A stretch of 38,455 bases of DNA from an uncultured Oscillospiraceae bacterium (GCA_902478605.1 CABSLQ010000029.1:1-38455), one strand, 5' to 3'. Positions 24,046 through 32,260 are shown, numbered from the stretch's first letter. The notes: generated from the letters alone by a model not told the origin. A program made the numbers and translations.

Positions 24046-25437
24046 TTATATGAGCAGCCCCAGCATATACAGCGGAGACTGATCGTTGATCCCGAATGGG
24101 TTATCCTCACTGTACCAGAACCGGTAGGTCGTCCCGGTTGCCTCGTCCTCATACCACGGCTTAAAATCCGCGTCGGGTATGCTGGCGGAAGCGGGTGCGG
24201 CCGACCCATCCCGGGTGACGCGCACCGCCAGAAAAGGCTCGCCAATCTTGCCGTCCGGCGCCGTGCAAACCATCAGCGTATGGGTTTGAGCCTCGTAGGT
24301 CGCGGTTACCTGATCTTTCCAGGCATCTTCCAGGCGGATATAGTACCCGTCCGTGGTGTTGACCAGGCTGTAAAACTCGGCCTGAACCTGCTGCGCCGCA
24401 TAATCCCAGCTGTACCACTGGGTCAGCCACATGTATTCCTGGGGTTCTGTCGTCTCATAGTACCCGGGCAGGCGCGTGCAGATGGGATATTCCACCTGGC
24501 CGTCCGTGTCGATGTCCCGGCTCGCCAGGCCCGAGGTCCGCGCCGTCAGGAGGGTCGCGTTGGACGCCGGATCGTAAAACGGGGCATACAGCTGTTTATC
24601 CCAGTAGATGAGTTCGGTAATGGTGGTGTTTGCGTCTCTGGTTGCATCGACATACAGCCCGTTTACCCCATCCGCCAATTTGCCGATCTTCATAGAGCCG
24701 AACCGCTGGATATAGCCATCCAGCGACACCGTGCCCCCGTCCGTCATCCGGCCGTCTTGCAGCGTTTTAAGCCGCGCCGTCACCCGGTTGTTCCCTTCCA
24801 GGCGGAAGAGCACCAGATCGTCCTTGCCCGACGAGGTCACATCTCCCAAGAACCATTCGGTATACAAATTATCCGTGGACACCGGCGTAAGCGTATCGTT
24901 GCGCATCGAATACACATGCAGCTGCTTTTCCTGGCTGTTGTAAATGTTCCAGCCGATGAGCATTTCCTTCAGGCCGTCGCCGTCGAGATCGCCGAAGGCA
25001 ACGTTTTCAATATCGGTGCCCAGCCCTTCCACATCGCTGACCGAAGCCCAGTCGCCGTCCACCGTGCGCAGCATATTGATATGGACGTTGCCCGTTTTGG
25101 CGGCATCCTGATAAAAGGCAATGGCGACTTCCTCGGGTTCCTGCTCCGTATCGGCCATGTTTTTGGTTATCCAGTCCACCTCCAGCGACGTCCGGATGAA
25201 GGCGGAGGTCTGGCCCCTGTTTTTGGGATATTTCATGATATAGTGGGGCATCTTGAGCGTCCCGGTAACGTATTCATCGAGTGCCTTCTGAATTTCCAGC
25301 TGTTCCCCCTGCAGCTTAGGCGGCACGAGATAGGGCTCCACCTGCATGCTGCAGCCCGCGGCAGCCGGAAGCATAACGGCCGCCAGAATCACGCCCGCCG
25401 CCCGCCGCAGCCGGCTTTTTTTCCAAAACCCCATCAT
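24046..25437 (-). CDS. Lipoprotein with FG-GAP/VCBS-like repeats, first gene of a two-component operon
   Basis: 463 residues. A basic start and hydrophobic stretch lead to the lipobox A-A-G-C with C29 as the lipidation site. Calcium-loop-like repeats are seen as F-G-D-L-D-G-D-G-L-K-E (about 148-158), F-L-G-D-V-T-S-S-G-K-D-D and R-D-I-D-T-D-G-Q-V-E. These suggest a beta-propeller of the FG-GAP/VCBS type on the outer face of the membrane. The gene is followed by the regulator (51 bp) and the kinase, so it may be a sensing partner or a regulon member. The upstream region holds a consensus promoter and a terminator-like hairpin. No enzyme motif is visible. Confidence 0.82.
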   Translation of the reverse strand: MMGFWKKSRLRRAAGVILAAVMLPAAAGCSMQVEPYLVPPKLQGEQLEIQKALDEYVTGTLKMPHYIMKYPKNRGQTSAFIRTSLEVDWITKNMADTEQEPEEVAIAFYQDAAKTGNVHINMLRTVDGDWASVSDVEGLGTDIENVAFGDLDGDGLKEMLIGWNIYNSQEKQLHVYSMRNDTLTPVSTDNLYTEWFLGDVTSSGKDDLVLFRLEGNNRVTARLKTLQDGRMTDGGTVSLDGYIQRFGSMKIGKLADGVNGLYVDATRDANTTITELIYWDKQLYAPFYDPASNATLLTARTSGLASRDIDTDGQVEYPICTRLPGYYETTEPQEYMWLTQWYSWDYAAQQVQAEFYSLVNTTDGYYIRLEDAWKDQVTATYEAQTHTLMVCTAPDGKIGEPFLAVRVTRDGSAAPASASIPDADFKPWYEDEATGTTYRFWYSEDNPFGINDQSPLYMLGLLI

Positions 25438-25457
25438 CGCCGCCTCCTTCCCGCGCT

Positions 25458-25491
25458 GAACAAAATGCCCACACCCGACATGGGTGCGGGC
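25458..25491 (-). terminator. Terminator-like hairpin in the 5' leader of the lipoprotein operon
   Basis: On the minus strand GCCCGCACCC pairs with GGGTGTGGGC (plus-strand arms 25467-25476 and 25482-25491), with a 5-base loop, followed by ATTTTGTTC. It lies downstream of the promoter at 25509-25537 and before the start codon, so it could be an attenuator. Confidence 0.6.
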
Positions 25492-25508
25492 CGTGCTTTT
25501 GTCCTTTT

Positions 25509-25537
25509 ATTATATCAATATACCCCCGCCGTGTCAA
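25509..25537 (-). promoter_or_regulatory. Consensus sigma-A promoter of the lipoprotein/two-component operon
   Basis: On the minus strand TTGACA (25537-25532), a 17-bp spacer and TATAAT (25514-25509) match the consensus exactly. Confidence 0.9.
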
Positions 25538-25609
25538 CCGAGGTATATGGCAAACCGCTCCAGAAAAGCCGCCGCAAAGCCTCCATTTTGCGACGGCATC
25601 GTCTGCATA

Positions 25610-26080
25610 TTACGCCATCTGAAGACCAAGCGCCATCGCATTGCGGAAGAGACCCATCACCAGAAGAATCCCCCCGATAACCGCCAGCACCTCACATACG
25701 ATGAACAGCACCAGAAACCGGGTGCGGCGTCTCTTCCACTTGTCCCGCAGGCTCGGGGTCAGCGGGCGGCCGCCGACCATCACCGGCTGCCAGCAATTCG
25801 GGCACACCAGATAGCCCTCAGGCAGCGGATAGCCGCAGCGCAAACAGATGGCAGGTTTCTTCTTCGTCGCCAGCTTCACAATCAGGTACACCAGTGCTGC
25901 GACAGAGAAAAAGCCGGACAGCACGCCCCACAGCGCCGCTTTGTCGTCCCCGCGGCAGCGCGCGTCGTAATACACGCACAGACCGATAAACACGGCACCC
26001 GCAATGGCCATCGCGTAGATGACAACCATGCCGCCGAGCATATCCATCATCATTTTCAGAACAATCTGGTCTTCCTTCAT
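25610..26080 (-). CDS. Membrane protein with internal zinc ribbon, function unknown
   Basis: 156 residues. Hydrophobic spans lie at about 17-37, 49-70 and 121-144. Between the second and third span is a cytoplasmic zinc ribbon with C79-x2-C82 and C93-x2-C96 (C-L-R-C-G and C-P-N-C-W). The K-R-R-R-T-R before the last span fits the positive-inside rule. It starts 16 bp after the cyclase-family gene on the same strand, so the two probably share a transcript. No family with known activity is recognised. Confidence 0.75.
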   Translation of the reverse strand: MKEDQIVLKMMMDMLGGMVVIYAMAIAGAVFIGLCVYYDARCRGDDKAALWGVLSGFFSVAALVYLIVKLATKKKPAICLRCGYPLPEGYLVCPNCWQPVMVGGRPLTPSLRDKWKRRRTRFLVLFIVCEVLAVIGGILLVMGLFRNAMALGLQMA

Positions 26081-26096
26081 GGTTCTCTCCTCCTGT

Positions 26097-26675
26097 TCAC
26101 TGCCGTTCGAGCAGCATGGCCCGCACAGGTGAGCCGTCCGCTCCCGCGATCTTCAGCGGGGCGGCGATGAGAAAATAGGTGCCTTCCTCCACGCCCGAAA
26201 GGTCCAGTCCCTCCAGCAGCAGGACCCCCGCGTCCAGCAGCTGCCGGTGCACGGTTACGGTGCATTCGGCGCCGGCCACCGACTGGCCCTCCACGCCGAG
26301 AAGGCTCAGTCCTGCATCGGCCAGCACAAAGGCCGCACTCGGACTTAGTTCCGCCTGCCCCTTCAGCAGCAGACGCGGCTGCCGCAGGCGGGCAAGGATC
26401 GCCTCCGCCTGGGCGCCGAGCAGCAGGCCGTCGAAGGCCACCACCTGGCATTCCCCCGCGCAGGCCGCCAGCGGCACCGCCGCCGCGTCGGCACCGTCGG
26501 GCACAAAATGCCGCGGCGCATCGAGATGGGTGCCGTTGTGCAGGCAGGCGTGCAGCGACGAGGTATTGCACACATCGCCGTAGTCCGTCCGGCACAGCGG
26601 CTCCAGCCGCGGCGCCGGGTCGCCGGGGTATACGGGCGCCGTCAGCAGCTCCCGGGAAATGTCGAGGATTTTCAT
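26097..26675 (-). CDS. Cyclase-family metal-dependent hydrolase (kynurenine formamidase fold)
   Basis: 192 residues. The N-terminal D-I-S-R-E-L-L-T-A-P-V-Y-P-G-D and the metal motif H-N-G-T-H-L-D-A-P-R-H-F are the hallmarks of the cyclase/KynB family. A typical E-G-L-D-L-S-G-V-E-E-G-T-Y-F-L-I stretch lies near the end. Members hydrolyse arylformamides or related amides; the real substrate is unknown. ATG 26675 has GGGGAG about 8 bases upstream. Longer frames reaching 26966 cross two hairpins and are rejected. It is cut off from leuD by two terminators. Confidence 0.88.
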   Translation of the reverse strand: MKILDISRELLTAPVYPGDPAPRLEPLCRTDYGDVCNTSSLHACLHNGTHLDAPRHFVPDGADAAAVPLAACAGECQVVAFDGLLLGAQAEAILARLRQPRLLLKGQAELSPSAAFVLADAGLSLLGVEGQSVAGAECTVTVHRQLLDAGVLLLEGLDLSGVEEGTYFLIAAPLKIAGADGSPVRAMLLERQ

Positions 26676-26739
26676 GCCGTTCTCCCCTTCCACTGCCATC
26701 ATCATACCGCATCTTTTTCCAAAACACAAGACGCAGCGG

Positions 26740-26769
26740 GGTGAAAAACGCCCCCGGGAGCAACCGGGG
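26740..26769 (-). terminator. Terminator-like hairpin upstream of the cyclase gene
   Basis: On the minus strand CCCCGG and CCGGGG arms (plus 26764-26769 and 26752-26757) are followed by GCGTTTTTC. With the leuD terminator it insulates the cyclase gene from the leu transcript. Confidence 0.55.
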
Positions 26770-26888
26770 ACGTACAGGCTTAAAAGGCATTCCACGGACA
26801 TGGCGGCGCAAAAGCCCGGGGTACGCTGACCCGGCGGCGGTTTTTCCAGGAGTTCAGGCGCAGCCCCAGCGCCATCCATCGTCTCCCA

Positions 26889-26931
26889 GAAACCGACAGG
26901 GGGTTGACGCCGCGTCAGCACTGTCGGTTTC
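26889..26931. repeat. Nested palindrome in the leuD-cyclase gap
   Basis: GAAACCGACAG (26889-26899) faces CTGTCGGTTTC (26921-26931). The loop holds a second palindrome, TGACGC-C-GCGTCA (26905-26917). The gap of about 330 bp (26676-27007) otherwise contains only terminator hairpins and no gene. Confidence 0.75.
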
Positions 26932-26943
26932 CCGGAAATCGGC

Positions 26944-26979
26944 CCAGAAAAAGACGGGTTTCCCACGCAGCGGGAAACC
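26944..26979 (-). terminator. Rho-independent terminator of the ilv-leu operon
   Basis: On the minus strand GGTTTCCC and GGGAAACC arms (plus 26972-26979 and 26957-26964) are followed by CGTCTTTTTC. It lies about 30 bp after the leuD stop. Its 5' part is repeated in the terminator at 32271-32298. Confidence 0.8.
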
Positions 26980-27007
26980 GGCGCCGTTCAGGCGTCTACA
27001 GGCTTTT

Positions 27008-27496
27008 TTACAGCTTATCCTGGATGGAGGCAAGCAGGCCGCCCTTCTGGATAATGTTCTGGATAAAGGGCGGGAACGGCTCGGCCTGAAACACCGCGCC
27101 GGTGGTCAGATCGGTGATGACACCCGTGTCGAAGTCCACCTTCACCTCATCGCCGGCCTGGATGGCGTGCGCCGCCTCCTCGCATTCGAGAATGGCCAGA
27201 CCGATGTTGATGGCGTTGCGGTAAAAAATGCGGGCGAAGGTGGAGGCGATGACGCAGGAGACACCGCTCGCCTTGATGGCGATGGGGGCGTGCTCCCGCG
27301 AGGATCCGCAGCCGAAATTCTTATCCGCCACGATGATGTCCCCCGGCTGCACCCGATGGACAAACCCCTTGTCGATGTCCTCCATGCAGTGGGCGGCCAG
27401 CTCCTGATGGCTGGAGGTGTTGAGATACCGGGCGGGGATGATGACATCGGTATCGACGTTGTCCCCGTATTTATGAACTCTTCCCTGCGCTTGCAT
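27008..27496 (-). CDS. leuD: 3-isopropylmalate dehydratase small subunit
   Basis: 162 residues, the short archaeal/clostridial form. It carries D-N-V-D-T-D-V-I-I-P-A-R-Y and the swivelling-domain motif N-F-G-C-G-S-S-R-E-H-A-P. With LeuC it isomerises 2-isopropylmalate to 3-isopropylmalate in leucine synthesis. It is the last gene of ilvB-ilvN-leuC-leuD, 18 bp after leuC. No leuB, leuA, ilvC or ilvD is present in the window, so the rest of the pathway must be elsewhere. A terminator follows. Confidence 0.96.
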   Translation of the reverse strand: MQAQGRVHKYGDNVDTDVIIPARYLNTSSHQELAAHCMEDIDKGFVHRVQPGDIIVADKNFGCGSSREHAPIAIKASGVSCVIASTFARIFYRNAINIGLAILECEEAAHAIQAGDEVKVDFDTGVITDLTTGAVFQAEPFPPFIQNIIQKGGLLASIQDKL

Positions 27497-27514
27497 ATCT
27501 GCCTGCTCCTTTCT

Positions 27515-28774
27515 TTACAGCTTCGCCGGGTCCGCGATGCGGCCGGCGACCGCCGAAGCCGCCGCCACATAGGGGCTGGCGAGATAGACCTCGCTGTCCA
27601 CGTGGCCCATGCGGCCGACAAAGTTGCGGTTGGTGGTGGACACGGCCCGCTCGCCGGCGGCGAGAATCCCCATATGCCCGCCGAGGCACGGCCCGCACGT
27701 GGGGGTGGACACCACCGCGCCCGCTTCCACAAAGATGTCGAACAGCCCTTCGTGCATGCTCTGCCGCCAGATTTCCTGGGTGGCAGGGATGATGATGCAG
27801 CGCACGCCGTCGGCCACCCTGCGGCCCTTCAGCACCTGGGCGGCGGCCCGCATATCCTCCATGCGGCCGTTGGTGCAGGATCCGATGACCACCTGGTCAA
27901 TCGGCACCTCGCCGCATTCGTCGATGGTGCGGGTGTTCTCCGGCAGGTGGGGGAAGGACACGGTGGGACGCAGCGTATCGAGATCGATGACGACCTCCTC
28001 GTCGTACACCGCGTCGGCGTCCGCCTCATACACGACCGGCTGCCGCTGAAAGCGGCCCTCCACATACCGCATGGTCACGTCGTCCACGGGGAAAATGCCG
28101 TTTTTGGCGCCCGCCTCGATGGCCATGTTGGCGATGCACAGCCGGTCGTCCATCGACAGCGCCGCCACCCCGTCGCCGGTGAACTCCAGCGAGCGGTAGA
28201 GGGCACCGTCCACGCCGATGCGGCCGATAAGATGCAGGATCACGTCCTTGCCCGCCACATAGGGGGGCAGCTTGCCCCTGAGCACCACCTTAATGGCGCT
28301 GGGCACCTTGAACCAGGTGGAACCGGTGGCCATGCCCGCAGCCAGATCGGTGGATCCCACACCGGTGGAAAAGGCGCCGAGCGCGCCGTAGGTGCAGGTG
28401 TGCGAGTCCGCCCCGATGACGCAGTCACCCGGGCCGACCAGTCCCTGTTCGGGCAGCAGGGCATGCTCGATGCCCATACGGCCCACATCGTAAAAATGCT
28501 CCACGCCCATCTTCTTGGCGAATTTCCGGGTTTTCTTGACCTGCTCCGCCGCCTTGATGTCCTTATTGGGGGTGAAGTGATCCATCACGAGGGCCACCCG
28601 GCTTTTGTCATACACCCGGCAGGCCCCGCAGCGCTCAAATTCGTTGATGGCCACCGGGGAGGTGATGTCGTTGCCCAGGCACAAGTCGAGCTTGGCTTCA
28701 ATGAGCTGGCCCGCCTTCACCTCGGGCAGGCCCGCGTGTGCGGCCAGAATTTTCTGCGTCATGGTCATTGCCAT
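27515..28774 (-). CDS. leuC: 3-isopropylmalate dehydratase large subunit
   Basis: 419 residues, matching the short archaeal/clostridial LeuC form. The [4Fe-4S] cysteines are in G-S-C-T-N-G and in T-P-T-C-G-P-C-L-G-G. G-A-D-S-H-T-C-T-Y-G-A is the aconitase-family substrate loop. It forms a heterodimer with the LeuD encoded next. ATG 28774 has GGAGG 8 bases upstream; longer readings to 28870 overlap ilvN. It is spaced 16 bp from ilvN, so the operon is tight. Confidence 0.96.
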   Translation of the reverse strand: MAMTMTQKILAAHAGLPEVKAGQLIEAKLDLCLGNDITSPVAINEFERCGACRVYDKSRVALVMDHFTPNKDIKAAEQVKKTRKFAKKMGVEHFYDVGRMGIEHALLPEQGLVGPGDCVIGADSHTCTYGALGAFSTGVGSTDLAAGMATGSTWFKVPSAIKVVLRGKLPPYVAGKDVILHLIGRIGVDGALYRSLEFTGDGVAALSMDDRLCIANMAIEAGAKNGIFPVDDVTMRYVEGRFQRQPVVYEADADAVYDEEVVIDLDTLRPTVSFPHLPENTRTIDECGEVPIDQVVIGSCTNGRMEDMRAAAQVLKGRRVADGVRCIIIPATQEIWRQSMHEGLFDIFVEAGAVVSTPTCGPCLGGHMGILAAGERAVSTTNRNFVGRMGHVDSEVYLASPYVAAASAVAGRIADPAKL

Positions 28775-28790
28775 TGCTGTTGCCTCCTTG

Positions 28791-29300
28791 TCAAATATCG
28801 CTGCCGTGGATGGTGCTGTCCCCCCGCTCGAGGGCGGTGATGCCGGTGCGCGCCATTTCCACGATGCCATAGCCTTCCATCCGCGCGAGGAAGTGATCCA
28901 CCTGCGCCGGCTGCCCCGTCATTTCCAGGGTGATGGTGTTCTCCCCAATATCGAGCACCCGCCCGCCGTAGGTCTGCACCGTCTGCAGCACGGCGGCCCG
29001 GCCCGCCTGGGCGGTATCCACCTTGAGCAGCAGCAGCTCGCTGCAGGTGCAGCTGTCCGGTTCAAGCACCTCCACCGTCAGCACATCCTCCATTTTGAGC
29101 AGCTGCCGGTTGAGCTGGGTGAACACCGCCTCATCCCCCGTGACCACCAGCGTCCAGCGGGAAAAATCCGGTGTCTGGGTCTTGCACGCGACGATGGAAT
29201 CGATGTTGAACCCCCGGCGGGAAAAGAGCCCCGTCACCCGCAGCAGCACGCCCGGATGGTTGACGGTCAGCACCGAAAAGACCACCTTGTTCTCCTTCAT
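28791..29300 (-). CDS. ilvN: Acetolactate synthase small (regulatory) subunit
   Basis: 169 residues. The N-terminal ACT domain has V-N-H-P-G-V-L-L-R-V-T-G-L-F-S-R-R-G-F-N-I-D-S-I and a second ACT-like half follows. It activates the large subunit and gives feedback inhibition by valine. The start has AAGGAGAGG upstream. It sits 17 bp after ilvB. The C-terminus ends in G-D-S-T-I-H-G-S-D-I, a slightly extended tail. The ilvB-ilvN-leuC-leuD order suggests one transcript under the upstream T-box. Confidence 0.95.
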   Translation of the reverse strand: MKENKVVFSVLTVNHPGVLLRVTGLFSRRGFNIDSIVACKTQTPDFSRWTLVVTGDEAVFTQLNRQLLKMEDVLTVEVLEPDSCTCSELLLLKVDTAQAGRAAVLQTVQTYGGRVLDIGENTITLEMTGQPAQVDHFLARMEGYGIVEMARTGITALERGDSTIHGSDI

Positions 29301-29317
29301 GATGCGCCCCTCTCCTT

Positions 29318-30994
29318 TCAGTCCTCGTCCATTTCCATCAGAATATCCTCCACCGTGCCGCCCGGCGGAATCATGGGCAGCACATTGACGTCGGGGGAAA
29401 TCTGGCAGTCCACCACCACCGGGCCGCCCGCCGCCAGCGCCGCACGCAGCACCGGCTCAATATCCGCGCCCCGTTCGATGCGCATGCCCTTGCAGCCAAA
29501 CGCCTCGGCCAGCTTGACGAGATCCGTTTTGCGGTGGGGATCGGTGGCGGAAAACCGCCGGCCGTAAAACACCTTCTGCCACTGCCGCACCATGCCGAGC
29601 ACCCGGTTGTTCATCACGAGCACCACAATGGGCAGCTCGTAGGACGCCAGGGTGGTCAGCTCGTTCAGATTCATATGGAAGCTGCCGTCGCCCGAGATAA
29701 GCACCACCTGCCGGCCGGGGCAGCCGCACTGCGCGCCGATGGCCGCGCCCAGGCCGTAGCCCATTGTACCCAGGCCCCCCGAGGTCAAAAAGGTGCGGGG
29801 CGCGCGCATCTCAAAGTGCTGTGCCGTCCACATCTGGTGCTGGCCCACGTCGGTGGCGACGATGACGTCGTCGGGCGTCAGCCGGCGCAGCGTCTGCAGA
29901 ATGGCGAGCGGGTCAGGCAGGTCCGCCGGGCCCGCGCCGCTGCGCGCCGGTTCCCGGCGGCAGCCGTCCAGCATCGCCAGCCAGGCGGTATGCTGCCGCG
30001 CCGGCTCGTCCGCGGCGATCCGGGCGAGCACCTCCTTCAAATCGCCCGCCACCCGCACGGCCGCGGTCACGTTTTTATCAAATTCGGCGTGATCGATGTC
30101 GATATGCACCACCTTGGCATGGGGCGCAAAGCCGCTGCGATCGCCCGCCACCCGATCGGAAAACCGCGCCCCGCACACGAGCAGCAGATCGCATTCCCGC
30201 GCCGCCCGGTTGGCGGCCAGGGTGCCGTGCATGCCCACCATACCCAGCCACAGCCGGTGCCCCGCGGGGAACCCGCCAAGCCCCATCATGGAAGCACAGA
30301 CCGGGATCTCCTGCTGCGCGGCGAGGGCGAGCAGTTCCTCCTGCGCACCGGAGGAAATCACCCCGCCGCCGAAATAGATGAGGGGCTTTTCGCACGAGGC
30401 GAGCAGCTGCTTGGTCAGGGCGATGCGCTCCGCCTTGGGCGGCTCGGGTGCACGGACAGGGGCGCCGGGCTGCGGGACATAGTCGGTCACCGCCGCCGTC
30501 ACGTCCTTCGGAATATCCACGAGCACCGGGCCGGGGCGGCCGCTGCGCGCGATGAGAAAGGCCCGGCGGATGGTGTCGGCCAGATCCTCCACCCGCTTGA
30601 CGATGAAGTTGTATTTGGTCACCGGCATGGTGATGCCGGTGATGTCCACTTCCTGGAAGGAATCCCGGCCGAGCAGCGGCACCGCCACGTTGCCCGTGAT
30701 GGCCACCACCGGGATGGAATCCATATAGGCGGTGGCGATGCCGGTGACCAGGTTGGTCGCGCCGGGGCCCGAGGTGGCGATGCACACCCCCACCTTGCCC
30801 GTCGCGCGGGCGTAACCGTCCGCCGCGTGGGCCGCCCCCTGCTCGTGGGCGGTGAGCACGTGGGTGATGCGGTCGCTGTACTTATACAGCGCGTCGTACA
30901 GATTGAGCACCGAGCCGCCCGGATACCCGAAAACGGTATCCACCCCCTGCTCAAGCAGGCATTCCACCAAGATATCCGATCCATTTTTCTGCAT
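29318..30994 (-). CDS. ilvB: Acetolactate synthase large (catalytic) subunit
   Basis: 558 residues. It has three thiamine-diphosphate enzyme domains: the catalytic glutamate E51 in T-A-H-E-Q-G-A-A-H-A-A-D-G-Y-A-R, an FAD-binding middle domain, and the ThDP/Mg motif G-D-G-S-F-H-M-N ending in N-N (about 437-465). It condenses two pyruvates to acetolactate, or pyruvate with 2-ketobutyrate, the first common step of branched-chain amino acid synthesis. ATG 30994 follows AAAGGA. A T-box leader and a consensus promoter lie directly upstream. Confidence 0.97.
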   Translation of the reverse strand: MQKNGSDILVECLLEQGVDTVFGYPGGSVLNLYDALYKYSDRITHVLTAHEQGAAHAADGYARATGKVGVCIATSGPGATNLVTGIATAYMDSIPVVAITGNVAVPLLGRDSFQEVDITGITMPVTKYNFIVKRVEDLADTIRRAFLIARSGRPGPVLVDIPKDVTAAVTDYVPQPGAPVRAPEPPKAERIALTKQLLASCEKPLIYFGGGVISSGAQEELLALAAQQEIPVCASMMGLGGFPAGHRLWLGMVGMHGTLAANRAARECDLLLVCGARFSDRVAGDRSGFAPHAKVVHIDIDHAEFDKNVTAAVRVAGDLKEVLARIAADEPARQHTAWLAMLDGCRREPARSGAGPADLPDPLAILQTLRRLTPDDVIVATDVGQHQMWTAQHFEMRAPRTFLTSGGLGTMGYGLGAAIGAQCGCPGRQVVLISGDGSFHMNLNELTTLASYELPIVVLVMNNRVLGMVRQWQKVFYGRRFSATDPHRKTDLVKLAEAFGCKGMRIERGADIEPVLRAALAAGGPVVVDCQISPDVNVLPMIPPGGTVEDILMEMDED

Positions 30995-31049
30995 GGATAT
31001 GTTCCATCCTTTCCTGCGGAAACGGAAGCCGTTTCCCTTTTATGTTAAC

Positions 31050-31337
31050 AAAAAGACCTTCGTCTCTTTTCTGTAAGAGACGAAGGTCGAATCCTCCGCG
31101 GTACCACTCTTGTTGCCCGATCCGGGCCGCTTTGCGTGCATCCGCTTTTCAGCTGAATGCGGTCCCCGATAACGGAGGGAGGCCGTTCCCACCTACTTGC
31201 CGGCAAGCCGGGTTCAGCGGACAGCTCGAGGGAGGAGACTTCCCCGGCGGCGCCCGCTGCCTCGCACCATACGGCAGCTCTCTGCAGAACCCTCGCCGGC
31301 TACTGATTCCCCGTCATAGCCTTTTGAATACTATGTT
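31050..31337 (-). ncRNA. T-box riboswitch leader of ilvB-ilvN-leuC-leuD (probable Val, GUC)
   Basis: On the minus strand an A-G-U-A element, then G-C-A-G-A-G-A-G, then an apical G-G-U-G-C-G-A-G-G element appear in order. Next comes the specifier-like G-G-G-G-A-A-GUC with GUC (Val) at 31239-31237, the T-box core AGAGTGGTACCGCGG (31110-31096), and a perfect 14-bp terminator stem (31055-31068/31075-31088) followed by T5. The specifier reading is less certain than the core because U, not A, follows it. Confidence 0.92.
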
Positions 31338-31343
31338 TCTACC

Positions 31344-31372
31344 ATCATACACCGCCCGTCGCCGTTTGTCAA
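31344..31372 (-). promoter_or_regulatory. Promoter of the ilvB T-box leader
   Basis: On the minus strand TTGACA (31372-31367), a 17-bp spacer and TATGAT (31349-31344). Its -35 box lies 6 bp from the tandem repeat array. Confidence 0.88.
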
Positions 31373-31378
31373 GCGGCA

Positions 31379-31822
31379 ACAAATCCGAGCGCCGCCGGTG
31401 GCGGATACAGCGAGGATTTGTTGGCGCCGCGGTCGAAATTCTTGCGAGCGACAGCGAGCACAAAGAATTTCGGGTTACCGCAAGAGGGAACAAATCCAAG
31501 CGCCCGCAGTGCGGGATACAGCGAGGATTTGTTGGCGCAGCGGTCGAAATTCTTGCGAGCGACAGCGAGCACAAAGAATTTCGGGTTACCGCAAGAGGGA
31601 ACAAATCCAAGCGCCCGCAGTGCGGGATACAGCGAGGATTTGTTGGCGCAGCGGTCGAAATTCTTGCGAGCGACAGCGAGCACAAAGAATTTCGGGTTAC
31701 CGCAAGAGGGAACAAATCCAAGCGCCCGCAGTGCGGGATACAGCGAGGATTTGTTGGCGCAGCGGTCGAAATTCTTGCGAGCGACAGCGAGCACAAAGAA
31801 TTTCGGGTTACCGCAAGAGGGA
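31379..31822. repeat. Four 111-bp tandem repeats
   Basis: The word ACAAATCC recurs at 31379, 31490, 31601 and 31712, giving an exact 111-bp period. Three copies look identical and the copy next to the ilvB promoter differs at several bases. Each unit holds two hairpins, with AACAAATCC/GGATTTGTT and CGAAATTCTT/AAGAATTTCG arms. Because 111 is a multiple of three, long frames open on both strands; they are artefacts. No gene is seen from 31823 to 31944. Confidence 0.95.
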
Positions 31823-31944
31823 AGTTCTCAACCGCTGCCGGTGGCGGAGAAAGAAGAAACTTATCCCCAAAAGCGCAGCCGTGGTTTTTCCGGGAACTGG
31901 GGCCGCGTCAGCGACCTCAGCTCCTGCCGAGGACCGGGAACCGT

Positions 31945-32166
31945 TCAGCGGCATTCGTCCCGGGGCAGCAGACGCCGAATCCGCCGGGCGGTGATCTGGG
32001 GCGGCAGGCTTCTGGTCATGACGCCGTTGTACACGATGGCGACCAGGTCACCGGCCCCAAAGCAGCGGGTATTGCCCGTGTGTACGACCACGTCCTGTCC
32101 CGTAGCCCGGTCCCGGACGAGCAGGCTGTCCGATCGGACCTCCCGCACGATGGCAATCATAAGCAT
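31945..32166 (-). CDS. Small conserved-looking protein, possible beta-barrel
   Basis: 73 residues from ATG 32166, with GAGGAGGTG upstream, a very strong ribosome site. The sequence alternates hydrophobic and polar residues (I-V-R-E-V-R-S-D-S-L-L-V-R-D, then D-V-V-V-H-T-G-N, then V-A-I-V-Y-N-G-V-M-T), which suggests a small five-stranded barrel like OB-fold or DUF3221-type proteins. No signal peptide or catalytic motif is visible. It stands alone between the repeat array and the SGNH hydrolase. Function is unknown. Confidence 0.7.
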   Translation of the reverse strand: MLMIAIVREVRSDSLLVRDRATGQDVVVHTGNTRCFGAGDLVAIVYNGVMTRSLPPQITARRIRRLLPRDECR

Positions 32167-32260
32167 ATAATGACACCTCCTCACGGGATCACTATATGCG
32201 CCGGACGGACAAGTGGTTTTCCAAAACTTCGGCCCCCCCAAGCTCTTGCAGAAACTTGTT

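Noticed and set aside
26741..28840. 699-codon plus-strand frame
   Set aside because: It is antisense to leuC and leuD, with no recognisable motif.
31379..31822. CRISPR array
   Set aside because: The units are 111 bp with no alternating short repeat and unique spacer; whole units are the same.
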